Positions 6,728 to 14,039 of a stretch of DNA of 18,303 nt are shown here, one piece after another (within the stretch, counting starts at the first letter, position 1; every line of letters begins with the position of its first letter). Below the pieces are notes generated by a model. It had not been told where the DNA came from and did not search any database. It saw only the letters and a program-made list of their open reading frames with translations. The stretch is from JBQTKD01 sp052389435 (GTDB lineage: Bacteria > Actinomycetota > Actinomycetes > Sporichthyales > Sporichthyaceae): the NCBI GenBank assembly GCA_052389435.1, contig JBQTIB010000139.1, positions 1 to 18,303 of the forward strand, written 5' to 3'. Position numbers and translations under genes: made by a program.

Positions 6728-7366
6728 CTAGCGGTCCGCAGGCTCCGGATCGGACTTCTTCTTCGCCGCCGACGGGTTCGCGGCCGCGGGTTCCTCGTCG
6801 GTCCCCTCCGTGGGCGCCGGAGTCGCGGTCGCGCCGGGTCCGGGACCGTCGTCCTCGCTCGGGGCCGGCGTCTCGGCGGGAGCGTCCGGGCAGGTCTTGA
6901 TCAGCGGGATCGGAGTACAGGTCTGTTCGCCTCCGCCGCCGGAGCCGCCACCGCCGGGAATCCCGGGAAGGTTGCCGCCCGAGGTCGGCTGCGTGGGCGC
7001 GACCGTCACCGTGGGCTTCGGAGTCTTCTTCGGCTTCGCCGTGGCGGTCGGCGCGAGCGTCGGGGCGAGAGTGGTCTTCGGGGCCGGTGCGACGGGGACG
7101 ATGACGCGCGGCGCGAGGGCGCCGGGCTTGATGCCGCCCTTGCCGAGCTGGTGCTCCACCACGGTGTCCTTGCCGATGGTGGTGACGGTCCGCTCGTCCG
7201 CGGGGCGCAGGCTGTTCATGAGGAATGCGCCGCCGACGATGGCGGCGGCGACGCTCAGCACGATGGCCGTCTCGGCGGTCAGCGGGCCCCACCGAAGGGA
7301 GCGGGCCGCGCCGGCCTTGGCCGCGCGGTTGCGACCGTGCTGCCCGTGGTGACCGTGCCCGCCCAT
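6728..7366 (-). CDS. Membrane-anchored Pro/Thr-rich protein
   Basis: A 212-residue protein with no recognised domain. It starts with a His/Gly-rich segment (MGGHGHHGQHG), then a single hydrophobic helix at about 31-52, then an extracytoplasmic region with Pro/Thr/Lys repeats (about 91-130), a Gly-rich run (137-147), two Cys (C150, C159) that may pair, and an acidic Pro-rich end. ATG 7366 is firm: GGAAGG sits 4 bases ahead. The gene is divergent from the flavin-reductase-like gene and 162 bp upstream of the MscS gene on the same strand. Confidence 0.75.
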   Translation of the reverse strand: MGGHGHHGQHGRNRAAKAGAARSLRWGPLTAETAIVLSVAAAIVGGAFLMNSLRPADERTVTTIGKDTVVEHQLGKGGIKPGALAPRVIVPVAPAPKTTLAPTLAPTATAKPKKTPKPTVTVAPTQPTSGGNLPGIPGGGGSGGGGEQTCTPIPLIKTCPDAPAETPAPSEDDGPGPGATATPAPTEGTDEEPAAANPSAAKKKSDPEPADR

Positions 7367-7601
7367 TCGACCTTCCACAATCGCGCCGGTGTTCCGCCCC
7401 GAGTCTGCCTCAGGTCCGCCTTCCGGGCGTGCGGCGATAGCGCACCTCACACCCGTTCGGGTCCAGTGCACACCAGGACGGCCAGGATGCAATGGGCCGC
7501 TGCAAGAACTTGACCTGAGTAGTGCCTGGGCGCAATGCGAAACCCGTCCGGTTCGGGACGATCTCCGCGCACCGGCCCGGCGGGCCCGCCGATGCCGCAC
7601 C

Positions 7602-7616
7602 TACGATGGCGCCGTG
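7602..7616 (+). promoter_or_regulatory. Leaderless-type -10 box for the flavin-reductase-like gene
   Basis: TACGAT is followed by exactly six bases (GGCGCC) and then the GTG start. This is the spacing of actinobacterial leaderless genes, where transcription begins at the start codon. No ribosome site precedes the GTG. Confidence 0.6.
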
Positions 7617-8228
7617 CGCGTCGCCGTGGATCCGGAGCAGCCCCATCCCGGCTTCTACCGCTTTTTGACCTCCGTGGTCCTCCCCCGGCCGATCGCGTGG
7701 GTGTCCTCGCGTTCGGCCGACGGCGTCGACAACCTCGCGCCCCACTCCTTCTTCACCGTGAGCTGCGTGGCGCCGCCGATCGTCCAGTTCACCTCGGTCG
7801 GCCGGAAGGACTCGCTGCGCAACGTCGAGGCGACGCGCGAGTTCGTGGTGCACCTGTGCCCGGAGTGGCTGTTCGAGAAGGTCAACGCCACCGGCACGGA
7901 CTTTCCCGCAAACGTCTCCGAGTTCGATGCGGTCGGCCTGACCCGCGAACCGGCGGAGAAGGTCTCCGTCCCGCGGGTGGCCGAGGCCCCCGTCGCCCTG
8001 GAGTGCGTGCTGCACTCCACGTTGCTGTTGGGCGACTCGACGGTGGTGTTCGGCCGCGTCGTGCACGCGGTCGTCGACGACGCGGTGCTGGCCAACGGAC
8101 GTCCGTCGGTGGACCTGCTCCGACCGCTCTCGCGGCTCGGCGCCAACGAGTGGGGCGATCCGCCCACCACCCGCGAGATCTCGCGGATCCCCTTCGCGGA
8201 CTGGCCCGGCCACTTCACTGCGGGCTGA
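7614..8228 (+). CDS. Flavin reductase-like FMN-binding split-barrel protein
   Basis: A 204-residue protein of the flavin reductase-like domain family (HpaC/DIM6-NTAB type), which binds FMN or FAD and either reduces it with NAD(P)H or acts as a stand-alone flavoprotein. Typical motifs are LPRPIAWVSSRSADGVDNLAPHSFF near the N-terminus (flavin site), IVQFTSVGRKDSLRNVEATREFVVHL in the middle, and VALECVLHSTLLLGDSTVVFGRV toward the end. GTG 7614 is chosen because family similarity begins right after it and TACGAT sits six bases ahead; GTG 7626 is an alternative. It is a single gene. The true substrate is not inferable. Confidence 0.88.
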   Translation: MRVAVDPEQPHPGFYRFLTSVVLPRPIAWVSSRSADGVDNLAPHSFFTVSCVAPPIVQFTSVGRKDSLRNVEATREFVVHLCPEWLFEKVNATGTDFPANVSEFDAVGLTREPAEKVSVPRVAEAPVALECVLHSTLLLGDSTVVFGRVVHAVVDDAVLANGRPSVDLLRPLSRLGANEWGDPPTTREISRIPFADWPGHFTAG

Positions 8229-8248
8229 TCGGGCGACGGGCCCGGCAC

Positions 8249-8273
8249 CGTACCCGGTACGCGGTACGTACCG
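8249..8273. promoter_or_regulatory. Cluster of GTACG/CGTAC half-sites upstream of the efflux operon
   Basis: Four half-sites lie here: CGTAC (8249-8253), GTACG (8257-8261), and GTACG and CGTAC interleaved in the 12-bp palindrome CGGTACGTACCG (8262-8273). A further GTACG is at 8396-8400. They sit upstream of the probable -35 box, where an activator would bind. Confidence 0.5.
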
Positions 8274-8293
8274 GAAAGTCTGTTCGGTCCGAT

Positions 8294-8323
8294 TTGACCA
8301 ACTGGTGTACGCCGCCGTACGTC
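8294..8323 (+). promoter_or_regulatory. Candidate promoter of the efflux operon
   Basis: TTGACC (8294-8299) and TACGTC (8318-8323) are 18 bases apart, a plausible housekeeping-type -35/-10 pair about 110 bases before the first gene. An imperfect alternative further downstream cannot be excluded. Confidence 0.45.
8307..8320. promoter_or_regulatory. Candidate operator GTACG-N4-CGTAC
   Basis: GTACG-CCGC-CGTAC is a perfect 5-bp inverted repeat with a 4-base centre, lying over the spacer and the start of the -10 box. The same pattern with centre AATT recurs at 13519-13532, at the end of this operon. A NarL-type regulator is encoded in the operon, and such proteins bind short inverted repeats as dimers. 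Confidence 0.55.
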
Positions 8324-8334
8324 ACCCTTAGAAG

Positions 8335-8355
8335 ATCACTCTTAGTGTCTGTGAT
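8335..8355. repeat. Inverted repeat ATCAC-N11-GTGAT
   Basis: A perfect 5-bp inverted repeat with an 11-base centre, in the leader between the promoter and the first efflux gene. It could be a protein site or an mRNA hairpin; nothing decides between them. Confidence 0.3.
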
Positions 8356-8430
8356 GTCGCATCGGGTGTTCGCGAGGCGACACATGTCCGCCGAGGTACG
8401 ACTGAAACAAAGACTCCAGGGGTGGGGGAA

Positions 8431-10035
8431 ATGAGACCGAAGACCGCCGTAGTCAACACCGGTCTCGCGTTGGTGCTGCTAGCGGCAGCGGTTGGCGCGG
8501 TGTTGCAGATTCAGGACCCGGAGGCGCCGGAAACTCCGGAACAGACCGCTTCCGTCCTTCAGGGACCAGTGGCGTCGACGGTCAGTACGACCGGCAACTT
8601 GAACGCGCCGCGGACCGTCGGTCTGCCCTTTGCGGGCGGCCAGCAGGCGGGCCTGGTCAAGTCCGTCGACGTCAAGGTCGGCGACACGGTGAAGAAGGGC
8701 CAGGTCCTCGCCACCGTCGACGACCGCAACGCCAAAAACCAGTTGCTGCACGCAAAGGCGGCCCTGAAGGCCGCCGAGGCGCAGCTGCTCGCGGCCCGCG
8801 AGGGTCAGACGGGCGCAGAGGCCGAGCTCGACCGCGCCAACATCGCCTTCTCCATCCAGCAGCTGGCCAACGCCCAGCTCGCCGTGGCGAACGCGCGGGA
8901 GAAGCGCCGTCAGGTGCTCGGCGCGCAGAACGCGCTCGTCGGATCCGCGGCCGAGTCGCTCTCGCGATCGCGCCGGCAGATCACGCGTCAGGCCACGGCC
9001 AGCACCGCCCGCGCCCGGCAGACCACCGACGACCTCACCAACGGTGTCGGTGTCGACAGCGACACCCTCAACAGCAACCGCGATCGGCAGCGTTCGATCA
9101 GCGTCACCAACTCCTCGCAGGCCGTCGACTCGGCCCGCGGCGGTTTGGTGCAGGCGGAGGTCGGCCGCTCCAACGCGGTCACCGACGCCAACCAGGCGCT
9201 GCGCGACGCTCGGCACCAGGCGACCCTGGCGGCCCGGCAGCTGCACATCGCCCGCGCCCAGGCCAAGGTCAACGCCCAGGGCGGGCGTGCCAGCGAGGTG
9301 GCGGCGGCCAAGGCGCAGATCGCCGACGCTCTGGCCACGATCGCCGACGCCCGCGTGGCGCTGGCGAACACGATCCTGCGCTCGCCGTTCGAGGGCATCG
9401 TCGTCGACGTCGCCGGCAGCATCGGGGAAACTCCGGTCGGCGCCGTCCGCGGTACCTCCAGTTCCTCCACGGTTCCCGCGGGCCCCGGCTCCGTGGAGAA
9501 CCGCAAGGCGGCGACCCAGTCCGGCTTCATGATCCTGTCCGACCTGACGACGAAGTTCGTCACGGCGGCGGTCAACGAGGCCGACGTCGGCAAGGTCAAG
9601 GTCGGCCAGCCGGCCACCGTCACCTTCCCGGCCACCGGGTCGCAGGTGCGCGGAACGGTCGAGGAGATCGACGTTCAGGAGAACGTCGTCAACAACGTCG
9701 TTCAGTACAACGTCAAGGTGAAGCTGGAGAACACGCCCGAAAAGCTCGGGCAGTCCGCCTCCGTCCAGATCATCACCGCGGACCGGCAGAACGTACTCTC
9801 GGTTCCCAACGCCGCCATCATCAAGGCCGGCGACCAGAGCATCCTGCAGGTGCGACGGGACGGTCGAGACATGAAGATTCCCGTGACGCCCGGCCTGGTG
9901 GGCGATCAGACCACCGAGGTCACCAGCCCGCTGCTGCGAGCCGGCGACGTCGTCATCCTTCCCGGAACGGGCACCAGCGGCACCGGCCGCGCGTCCGTCC
10001 CGAGCCGCGGCCGGGGCGGAGGCGGAGGAGGGTGA
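8431..10035 (+). CDS. HlyD/MacA-type membrane fusion (adaptor) protein
   Basis: A 534-residue periplasmic-side adaptor of an ABC export pump. One N-terminal hydrophobic helix (about 9-26) anchors it. A split lipoyl domain follows (SVDVKVGDTVKKGQVLATVDD and later NTILRSPFEGIVVDVAGSIGETPVG), flanking a very long Ala-rich coiled-coil hairpin (about 100-310). Beta-barrel and membrane-proximal domains close it (VNEADVGKVKVGQPATVTF, then VPNAAIIKAGDQSILQV), and it ends in a Gly/Arg tail. It is longer than MacA (about 370), mostly from the extended hairpin, which may bridge a thick envelope. ATG 8431 is used, with AGGGGT ahead; GTG 8422 is possible. Its stop overlaps the ATPase start by 4 bases. Confidence 0.9.
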   Translation: MRPKTAVVNTGLALVLLAAAVGAVLQIQDPEAPETPEQTASVLQGPVASTVSTTGNLNAPRTVGLPFAGGQQAGLVKSVDVKVGDTVKKGQVLATVDDRNAKNQLLHAKAALKAAEAQLLAAREGQTGAEAELDRANIAFSIQQLANAQLAVANAREKRRQVLGAQNALVGSAAESLSRSRRQITRQATASTARARQTTDDLTNGVGVDSDTLNSNRDRQRSISVTNSSQAVDSARGGLVQAEVGRSNAVTDANQALRDARHQATLAARQLHIARAQAKVNAQGGRASEVAAAKAQIADALATIADARVALANTILRSPFEGIVVDVAGSIGETPVGAVRGTSSSSTVPAGPGSVENRKAATQSGFMILSDLTTKFVTAAVNEADVGKVKVGQPATVTFPATGSQVRGTVEEIDVQENVVNNVVQYNVKVKLENTPEKLGQSASVQIITADRQNVLSVPNAAIIKAGDQSILQVRRDGRDMKIPVTPGLVGDQTTEVTSPLLRAGDVVILPGTGTSGTGRASVPSRGRGGGGGG

Positions 10036-10985
10036 CGCAACCGGCGAGCTTGCGAGCCGGGCAGTCGGCACTGCAGGGCACGAGGCCCGCCGTCGCCCTG
10101 GAGAGCATCCGCAAGACCTACGGCACCGGCGAATCGGTCGTGCACGCCATCGCGCACGTCGACCTCACGGTGCCGGTCGGCCAGTACATCGCGATCATGG
10201 GCGCATCGGGTTCGGGCAAGTCGACGCTGATGAACATCGTCGGCTGCCTGGACTCGCCCAGCGCGGGCCGGTTCTTCATCGACGGCGTCGACGTGCGGCG
10301 CCTCGACGAGCACCAGCTCTCGATCATCCGCAACCGCAAGATCGGCTTTATCTTCCAGAGCTTCAATCTGATCCCCCGTACGACTGCGATGGACAACGTC
10401 GAACTGCCGTTGATCTACGCGCACGTCGGCCGGCGGGAACGTCGCCGCAGGGCCAAGGAGGCCCTCGAGCGGGTTGGGCTCGGAAGCCGTCTGGACCACC
10501 TGCCCTCGCAGTTGTCCGGCGGTCAGCAGCAGCGCGTCGCAGTGGCCCGCGCCATCGTCACCGACCCGGTGCTGCTGCTCGCCGACGAACCGACGGGCGC
10601 TCTGGACTCCAGCAGCACCGAGGACGTCCTCAACCTGTTCGACGACCTGTCCGCCTCCGGACGCACGATCATGGTGATCACCCACGAGGCCGACGTCGGC
10701 GACCGCGCGCAGCGCGTCGTGCGCATGCGCGACGGTCGGATCATCTCCGACATCCAGAACCCCTACCGGGACCGCTCCATCCGTTTGGAGAAGAGGCACG
10801 GCCTCGAGCCGGACGTGGCCACGGCTCCCCCGCAGTCGCAGAACCTGCTCCCGCCGGATGCGGCGCAGGCCGCGCAGCCGGCCACGCCGGCTCCCGCCCC
10901 GCCCGTTCAGCCGCCGCCCGCCCAGCCGCCGCCCGCCCAGCCGCCGCCCACTCAGGCCCTGCCGCCGGAGAGGTGGAACCTGTGA
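10032..10985 (+). CDS. MacB/LolD-type ABC transporter ATPase with Pro-rich tail
   Basis: A 317-residue ATPase that powers the adaptor-permease pump. Residues 20-250 are a standard nucleotide-binding domain: Walker A GASGSGKST (57-65), Q-loop in GFIFQSFNLIPR (Q109), signature LSGGQQQR (161-168), Walker B LLLADEP (181-187) and H-loop H218. The MacB/LolD subgroup hallmarks NIVGCLDSPSAG and NVELPLIY are present. The usual domain ends near 240; here about 65 residues follow, Pro/Ala/Gln-rich with three PPPAQ-type repeats. GTG 10032 overlaps the adaptor stop (GTGA), and its own stop overlaps the permease start the same way. Confidence 0.95.
   Translation: MTQPASLRAGQSALQGTRPAVALESIRKTYGTGESVVHAIAHVDLTVPVGQYIAIMGASGSGKSTLMNIVGCLDSPSAGRFFIDGVDVRRLDEHQLSIIRNRKIGFIFQSFNLIPRTTAMDNVELPLIYAHVGRRERRRRAKEALERVGLGSRLDHLPSQLSGGQQQRVAVARAIVTDPVLLLADEPTGALDSSSTEDVLNLFDDLSASGRTIMVITHEADVGDRAQRVVRMRDGRIISDIQNPYRDRSIRLEKRHGLEPDVATAPPQSQNLLPPDAAQAAQPATPAPAPPVQPPPAQPPPAQPPPTQALPPERWNL
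10908..10952 (+). repeat. Three tandem 15-bp units inside the ATPase tail
   Basis: CAGCCGCCGCCCGCC is present twice and a third time with two changes (ending CCCACT). The units are in frame and encode QPPPA/QPPPT. The near-perfect DNA identity suggests recent slippage, so copy number may vary between strains. Confidence 0.9.
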
Positions 10986-12265
10986 GAACCGCGGAGAGCC
11001 TTCGGTTCGCGATCCGGGGCATCGTCGCCAACAAGATGCGCTCGATGCTGACCATCCTGATGATCCTCATCGGCGTGGCCTCGGTCATCACCCTCGTCGC
11101 CGTCGGCACCGGATCGTCCCGGGACGTGCAGAAGTCGATCAGCCGACTCGGCTCGAACACCCTGTTCGTGCTGCCGGACGCGCCGACCGGACGCGGCGGC
11201 ACGGGCATCGCCGCGCAGCTGCGGCGCGCGCTCGGCCTTCCCTCGCCGTCGGTCACCGGCACGCAGACCCGCAAGGCCGTGTTGACCTTCGAGGACACCG
11301 AGGCGATCGCCGAGCTGCCGAGCGTCGCCCTCGCGGCCCCCGGCGTGCTGATGCAGCGCCTCGCGCTGTCCTACGGCTCCGCGTCCGGCACCGCCGGCCT
11401 GCTGATCGGGACCACGCCCGCCTTCTTCGACATCGACGAGACCACGGTCGCCGCGGGACGGCGCTTCACCAACGCCGAGTACACCGCGCACTCCCGCGTG
11501 ATGGTCATCGGCCAGACCGTCGCCAACAACCTCGGCGGCCGGGATCCGAACCAGCTGGTCGGCGAGGCGGTCAAGGTCAACGGCCAGGCCTTCACCGTCG
11601 TGGGCATCCTCGCTCCCAAGGGCTACAGCGGCCAGCAGGACCTCGACGACCGCATCCTGGCCGTCGGCACCGCCGTCAACGACGCCCTCTACGGCTACTC
11701 CCCGCTCGGGTTGGGACCGATCAGCGGCATCGCCGTCAAGGCGAAAACGCCGGACCTGGTGCCCGTCGCGCAGAAGGACGTCACCCAACTGCTGGCCGCC
11801 CGCCACGGCGTCTCGCTGCTGAACGCCGACTTCATCGTGTTCAACGCCAGTTCCATCCTCGACGTGTCCGCGGACTCCAACCGGACGCTGACGATTCTGC
11901 TCGCGGCGGTCGCCGGCATCTCGCTGCTCGTCGGCGGCATCGGCGTCATGAACATCATGTTGGTGTCCGTCACCGAGCGAACACGCGAGATCGGCATCCG
12001 AAAAGCCATCGGCGCCGACCGCAAGGACATCATCGGGCAGTTCCTCGGCGAGGCCGTGTTCCTCTCCCTGGCCGGCGGCGTCATCGGCGTCGGCGTCGGC
12101 TTCATCGCCACCCAGTTCGAGATCGCCGGTACCGAGCCCGTGATCGCCCCGTATTCGGTCTACCTGTCGCTGGGCGTCTCGCTGGTCACCGGTCTGGTGT
12201 TCGGCCTGTACCCGGCCAGCCGCGCTGCGGACCTGCGCCCCATCGACGCCCTGCGGTACGAGTAA
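10982..12265 (+). CDS. MacB/FtsX-type ABC transporter permease
   Basis: A 427-residue permease with the MacB/FtsX layout: an N-terminal membrane helix (about 20-42, in NKMRSMLTILMILIGVASVI), a large extracytoplasmic MacB_PCD domain (about 45-290), and three C-terminal helices (about 300-415). The signature VGGIGVMNIMLVSVTERTRE-IGIRKAIGA and the closing GLYPASRAADLRPIDALRYE are diagnostic. It forms a dimer that couples ATP use to movement of substrate from the outer leaflet or outside space, not from the cytoplasm, in known MacB systems. GTG 10982 has a good ribosome site (GGAGAGGTGG) and overlaps the ATPase stop. Confidence 0.95.
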   Translation: MRTAESLRFAIRGIVANKMRSMLTILMILIGVASVITLVAVGTGSSRDVQKSISRLGSNTLFVLPDAPTGRGGTGIAAQLRRALGLPSPSVTGTQTRKAVLTFEDTEAIAELPSVALAAPGVLMQRLALSYGSASGTAGLLIGTTPAFFDIDETTVAAGRRFTNAEYTAHSRVMVIGQTVANNLGGRDPNQLVGEAVKVNGQAFTVVGILAPKGYSGQQDLDDRILAVGTAVNDALYGYSPLGLGPISGIAVKAKTPDLVPVAQKDVTQLLAARHGVSLLNADFIVFNASSILDVSADSNRTLTILLAAVAGISLLVGGIGVMNIMLVSVTERTREIGIRKAIGADRKDIIGQFLGEAVFLSLAGGVIGVGVGFIATQFEIAGTEPVIAPYSVYLSLGVSLVTGLVFGLYPASRAADLRPIDALRYE

Positions 12266-12275
12266 GGACGACGCC

Positions 12276-12911
12276 ATGAACCCTCAGTCCGATTCCGGTC
12301 AGCCGCAGTTCGGCCAGGGACCGCAGCCCTTCGGCGCTCCGCCGACTCCCCCGTCGCACCCGGGAGCCGGCACGACCACGATCGTCCCGCCGGACGCCAC
12401 GGCGCACGAGGACGACATGCCGCTGCCCAAGGGCCGCGGCCCCGCGTCCACCAAGGCCCTCGCGGTCGGCCTGCTGGTCGTTCTGGCCTTCGGCGGAGGA
12501 GTGCTGGCGCAGAAGAAGAACGACGAGGGCATGATCCGTCCGCCGACGGGTCCGGCCGCCGCGATCGCCGCAGCAGCCGCGGCGGGCGGCGGCGGCGCAC
12601 CCGCACCGGCCCCCGGCGCTCCGGGCGAACACCCGCTGCTCGCCGGCGCCGCGCTCAAGGGCGAGGTCGTCCGGGTCGAGGGAACCACTCTGATCGTCCG
12701 CGACGCGAACGGCGTCGAGCGCAAGGCGACGACCTCGTCGAACACTCTGACGATGACTCAGGTTCCGCTGGACTCGCTCCAGCCGGGCCAGAAGGTCTAC
12801 GTCGCCGGGCAGCCCGCCGCCGACGGCTCCGTCACCGGACTCGCCGTGGTCGTGCCGTCGGAAACGGCGGCACCCGCCGCGCCGGCACCGGCCGCGCCGG
12901 CGGCCCCATGA
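12276..12911 (+). CDS. Membrane-anchored DUF5666-like protein of the efflux operon
   Basis: A 211-residue protein. Residues 1-58 are Pro/Gly/Gln-rich and probably cytoplasmic. One helix (about 60-78) follows, then an Ala/Gly/Pro linker and a small beta domain (about 125-186) with LKGEVVRVEGTTLIVRDANG and SLQPGQKVYVAGQ, the look of DUF5666/OB-type modules, and an Ala-Pro tail. AAGGA precedes the ATG by 8 bases. It starts 10 bases after the permease and overlaps the regulator start (ATGA), so it belongs to the pump, perhaps as an extracellular accessory. Confidence 0.8.
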   Translation: MNPQSDSGQPQFGQGPQPFGAPPTPPSHPGAGTTTIVPPDATAHEDDMPLPKGRGPASTKALAVGLLVVLAFGGGVLAQKKNDEGMIRPPTGPAAAIAAAAAAGGGGAPAPAPGAPGEHPLLAGAALKGEVVRVEGTTLIVRDANGVERKATTSSNTLTMTQVPLDSLQPGQKVYVAGQPAADGSVTGLAVVVPSETAAPAAPAPAAPAAP

Positions 12912-13519
12912 ACACCGTCCGGGTCCTGATCTCCGAGCGTCGGGCGCTCTACGCCGCGGCGCTGCACACCCTGCTGTCCCTCGAGCGGGACATGCAGGTG
13001 GTGGCGACGCTGATGAGCGACGTCGACATTGCGGCCGCAGCCAACCGCACGCGAGCCGACGTCGCCCTGGTCGACATCGACAACAGCCTGATGGATCCGG
13101 CCGGGCTGTGCTGCCCGCTGCGTCGGGGGGCTCCGATGTGCCGCATCATCGCCCTGACCGAGCACTACCTGCCCGGGCCCCAGGTCCACACCTGGGCCAC
13201 GCAGGCGGAGGGCCTGGTCAGCAAGCACTCGGTGTCCTCGGTGCTGGTGGAGAGCATTCGCCGCGTCATGACCGGCGAGATGGTCGTGGACCCGCGCTTC
13301 GCGGCGGCGACGGCGGCACCGGACAACGCCACCCTCACCCTGCGCGAACTCGATCTGCTGCGCCACGCCGCCCACGGCCACTCGGTCAAGGAACTCGCCG
13401 CGCGGCTTTCCCTTTCGGACGGGACCGTGCGCAACTACCTGTCTCGCATCAACGCAAAGCTCGGGGCCCGGAATCGCATCGAGGCGATTCGCATCGGCCG
13501 AGACTCGGGCTGGCTGTAG
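12908..13519 (+). CDS. NarL/LuxR-type response regulator with atypical receiver
   Basis: A 203-residue regulator. The receiver (about 4-120) keeps the phospho-acceptor aspartate (D56, in DVALVDID), T84 and K106, but the acidic pair at the N-terminus is Ser-Glu (VRVLISERRALY) where relatives have two acidic residues. Residues 143-203 are a LuxR helix-turn-helix (LTLRELDLLRHAAHGHSVKE, then SDGTVRNYLSRINAKL). It resembles DesR-type regulators. It is last in the efflux operon (ATGA overlap) and no sensor kinase gene is next to it. It probably controls this operon through the GTACG-N4-CGTAC sites; this is inferred. Confidence 0.9.
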   Translation: MNTVRVLISERRALYAAALHTLLSLERDMQVVATLMSDVDIAAAANRTRADVALVDIDNSLMDPAGLCCPLRRGAPMCRIIALTEHYLPGPQVHTWATQAEGLVSKHSVSSVLVESIRRVMTGEMVVDPRFAAATAAPDNATLTLRELDLLRHAAHGHSVKELAARLSLSDGTVRNYLSRINAKLGARNRIEAIRIGRDSGWL

Positions 13520-13532
13520 TACGAATTCGTAC
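13519..13532. promoter_or_regulatory. Second GTACG-N4-CGTAC inverted repeat, at the operon end
   Basis: GTACG-AATT-CGTAC is a perfect 14-bp palindrome whose first base is the last base of the regulator stop codon. It has the same half-sites and spacing as 8307-8320. Another small stem (CTCCGA/TCGGAG, 13534-13552) follows but lacks a T run. Confidence 0.55.
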
Positions 13533-13582
13533 GCTCCGAGTTTCCTTCGGAGTCGGCCCTTCGTCGTGCCACAAAAATGGAA

Positions 13583-13616
13583 GACGGGCTCCCCCGGATT
13601 ACGGAGAGAGCCCGTC
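13583..13616 (-). terminator. Terminator of small peptide gene A
   Basis: A 9-bp stem (GACGGGCTC/GAGCCCGTC) with a 16-base loop is followed on the minus strand by TTCCATTTTTG. A second perfect hairpin (TCGTCGCC-GTC-GGCGACGA, 13623-13641) sits between it and the stop codon. The T run lies only on the peptide-gene side. Confidence 0.8.
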
Positions 13617-13649
13617 GACCAGTCGTCGCCGTCGGCGACGAGAGGGTGG

Positions 13650-13769
13650 TTACAGGCCGCCGAGCAGGCCCGTGACGAGGCCGAGCAGACCGCCCAGGAT
13701 CGGGCCGACGATCGGCAGACCCGAGACGAGCGAAACGACGGTGCCGAGAAGGCCGCCAAGAAGACCCAT
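13650..13769 (-). CDS. Small hydrophobic Gly/Leu-rich peptide A
   Basis: A 39-residue peptide, beginning MGLLGGLLGTVVSLV and ending LVTGLLGGL. It has 13 Leu, 12 Gly and 5 Val, and no charged side chain at all. There is no signal peptide separate from the body: the whole chain could be one or two membrane helices with small-residue packing faces, broken by two prolines (P19, P23). GGGAG lies 6 bases before the ATG. The gene is alone between its own promoter block and its own terminator. It is a tandem paralogue in layout of peptide B and shares an upstream element with B and C. Function is unknown; candidates are a leaderless bacteriocin, a PSM-like peptide, an envelope peptide or a type I toxin. 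Confidence 0.75.
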   Translation of the reverse strand: MGLLGGLLGTVVSLVSGLPIVGPILGGLLGLVTGLLGGL

Positions 13770-13824
13770 GATGTGCTCCCGAACTGTGTGATCCGAATGA
13801 CGCAGAGACTGTGGTGTTGCCTGC

Positions 13825-13845
13825 TGCGCTTTACCTGACACCTAA
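13825..13845 (-). promoter_or_regulatory. 21-bp block identical upstream of peptide genes A and B
   Basis: These 21 bases are identical to 14242-14262. Read with the gene they begin TTAGGTGTCAGGTAAAGCG. The block lies 55 bases before the ATG of A and 76 before that of B, so the distance to the gene varies while the sequence does not. It probably holds the transcription start region. It also encodes an in-frame GTG-TCA-GGT-AAA start in both genes. Confidence 0.65.
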
Positions 13846-13848
13846 CAA

Positions 13849-13862
13849 TTGCGTAACCGCAA
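13849..13862. promoter_or_regulatory. Inverted repeat TTGCG-N4-CGCAA, gene A
   Basis: TTGCG-TAAC-CGCAA is a perfect palindrome placed three bases upstream of the 21-bp block. The same half-sites recur at the same place for gene B with a different centre, which is the pattern of a conserved protein binding site. Confidence 0.6.
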
Positions 13863-13873
13863 CGCCGTCAACC

Positions 13874-13890
13874 AGTGTCATTTGTCATCA
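13874..13890 (-). promoter_or_regulatory. 17-bp shared element upstream of peptide A
   Basis: Plus-strand AGTGTCATTTGTCATCA, one of three copies with consensus AGTGYCRTYTGTCATCR. It contains a tandem heptamer (TGTCATT-TGTCATC). It is exactly 28 bases from the 21-bp block, as in gene B. Confidence 0.65.
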
Positions 13891-13966
13891 ATATCCAGAC
13901 TGAACACAGCGAACGCTATGTGACGGCAAAGTTGCATTGCGTAGCGATCAGGCGGCAAAAAGGGAG

Positions 13967-14000
13967 CGAGCCCCCGCCGTGTGGTGACAGCAGGGGCTCG
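13967..14000 (-). terminator. Terminator of small peptide gene B
   Basis: An 8-bp stem (CGAGCCCC/GGGGCTCG) is followed on the minus strand by CTCCCTTTTTG. A second perfect hairpin (CGACCAG-TCG-CTGGTCG, 14005-14021) lies between it and the stop codon, mirroring gene A. Confidence 0.8.
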
Positions 14001-14039
14001 TCCGCGACCAGTCGCTGGTCGTACTACGAAAGGCAGAAC

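Noticed and set aside
5756..7513. Open frame of 585 codons on the plus strand
   Set aside because: Antisense to the MscS gene and the Pro-rich protein gene, both of which have clear starts and family or topology features.
8479..10071. Open frame of 530 codons antisense to the adaptor gene
   Set aside because: It mirrors codon structure of the HlyD-type protein and has no domain of its own.
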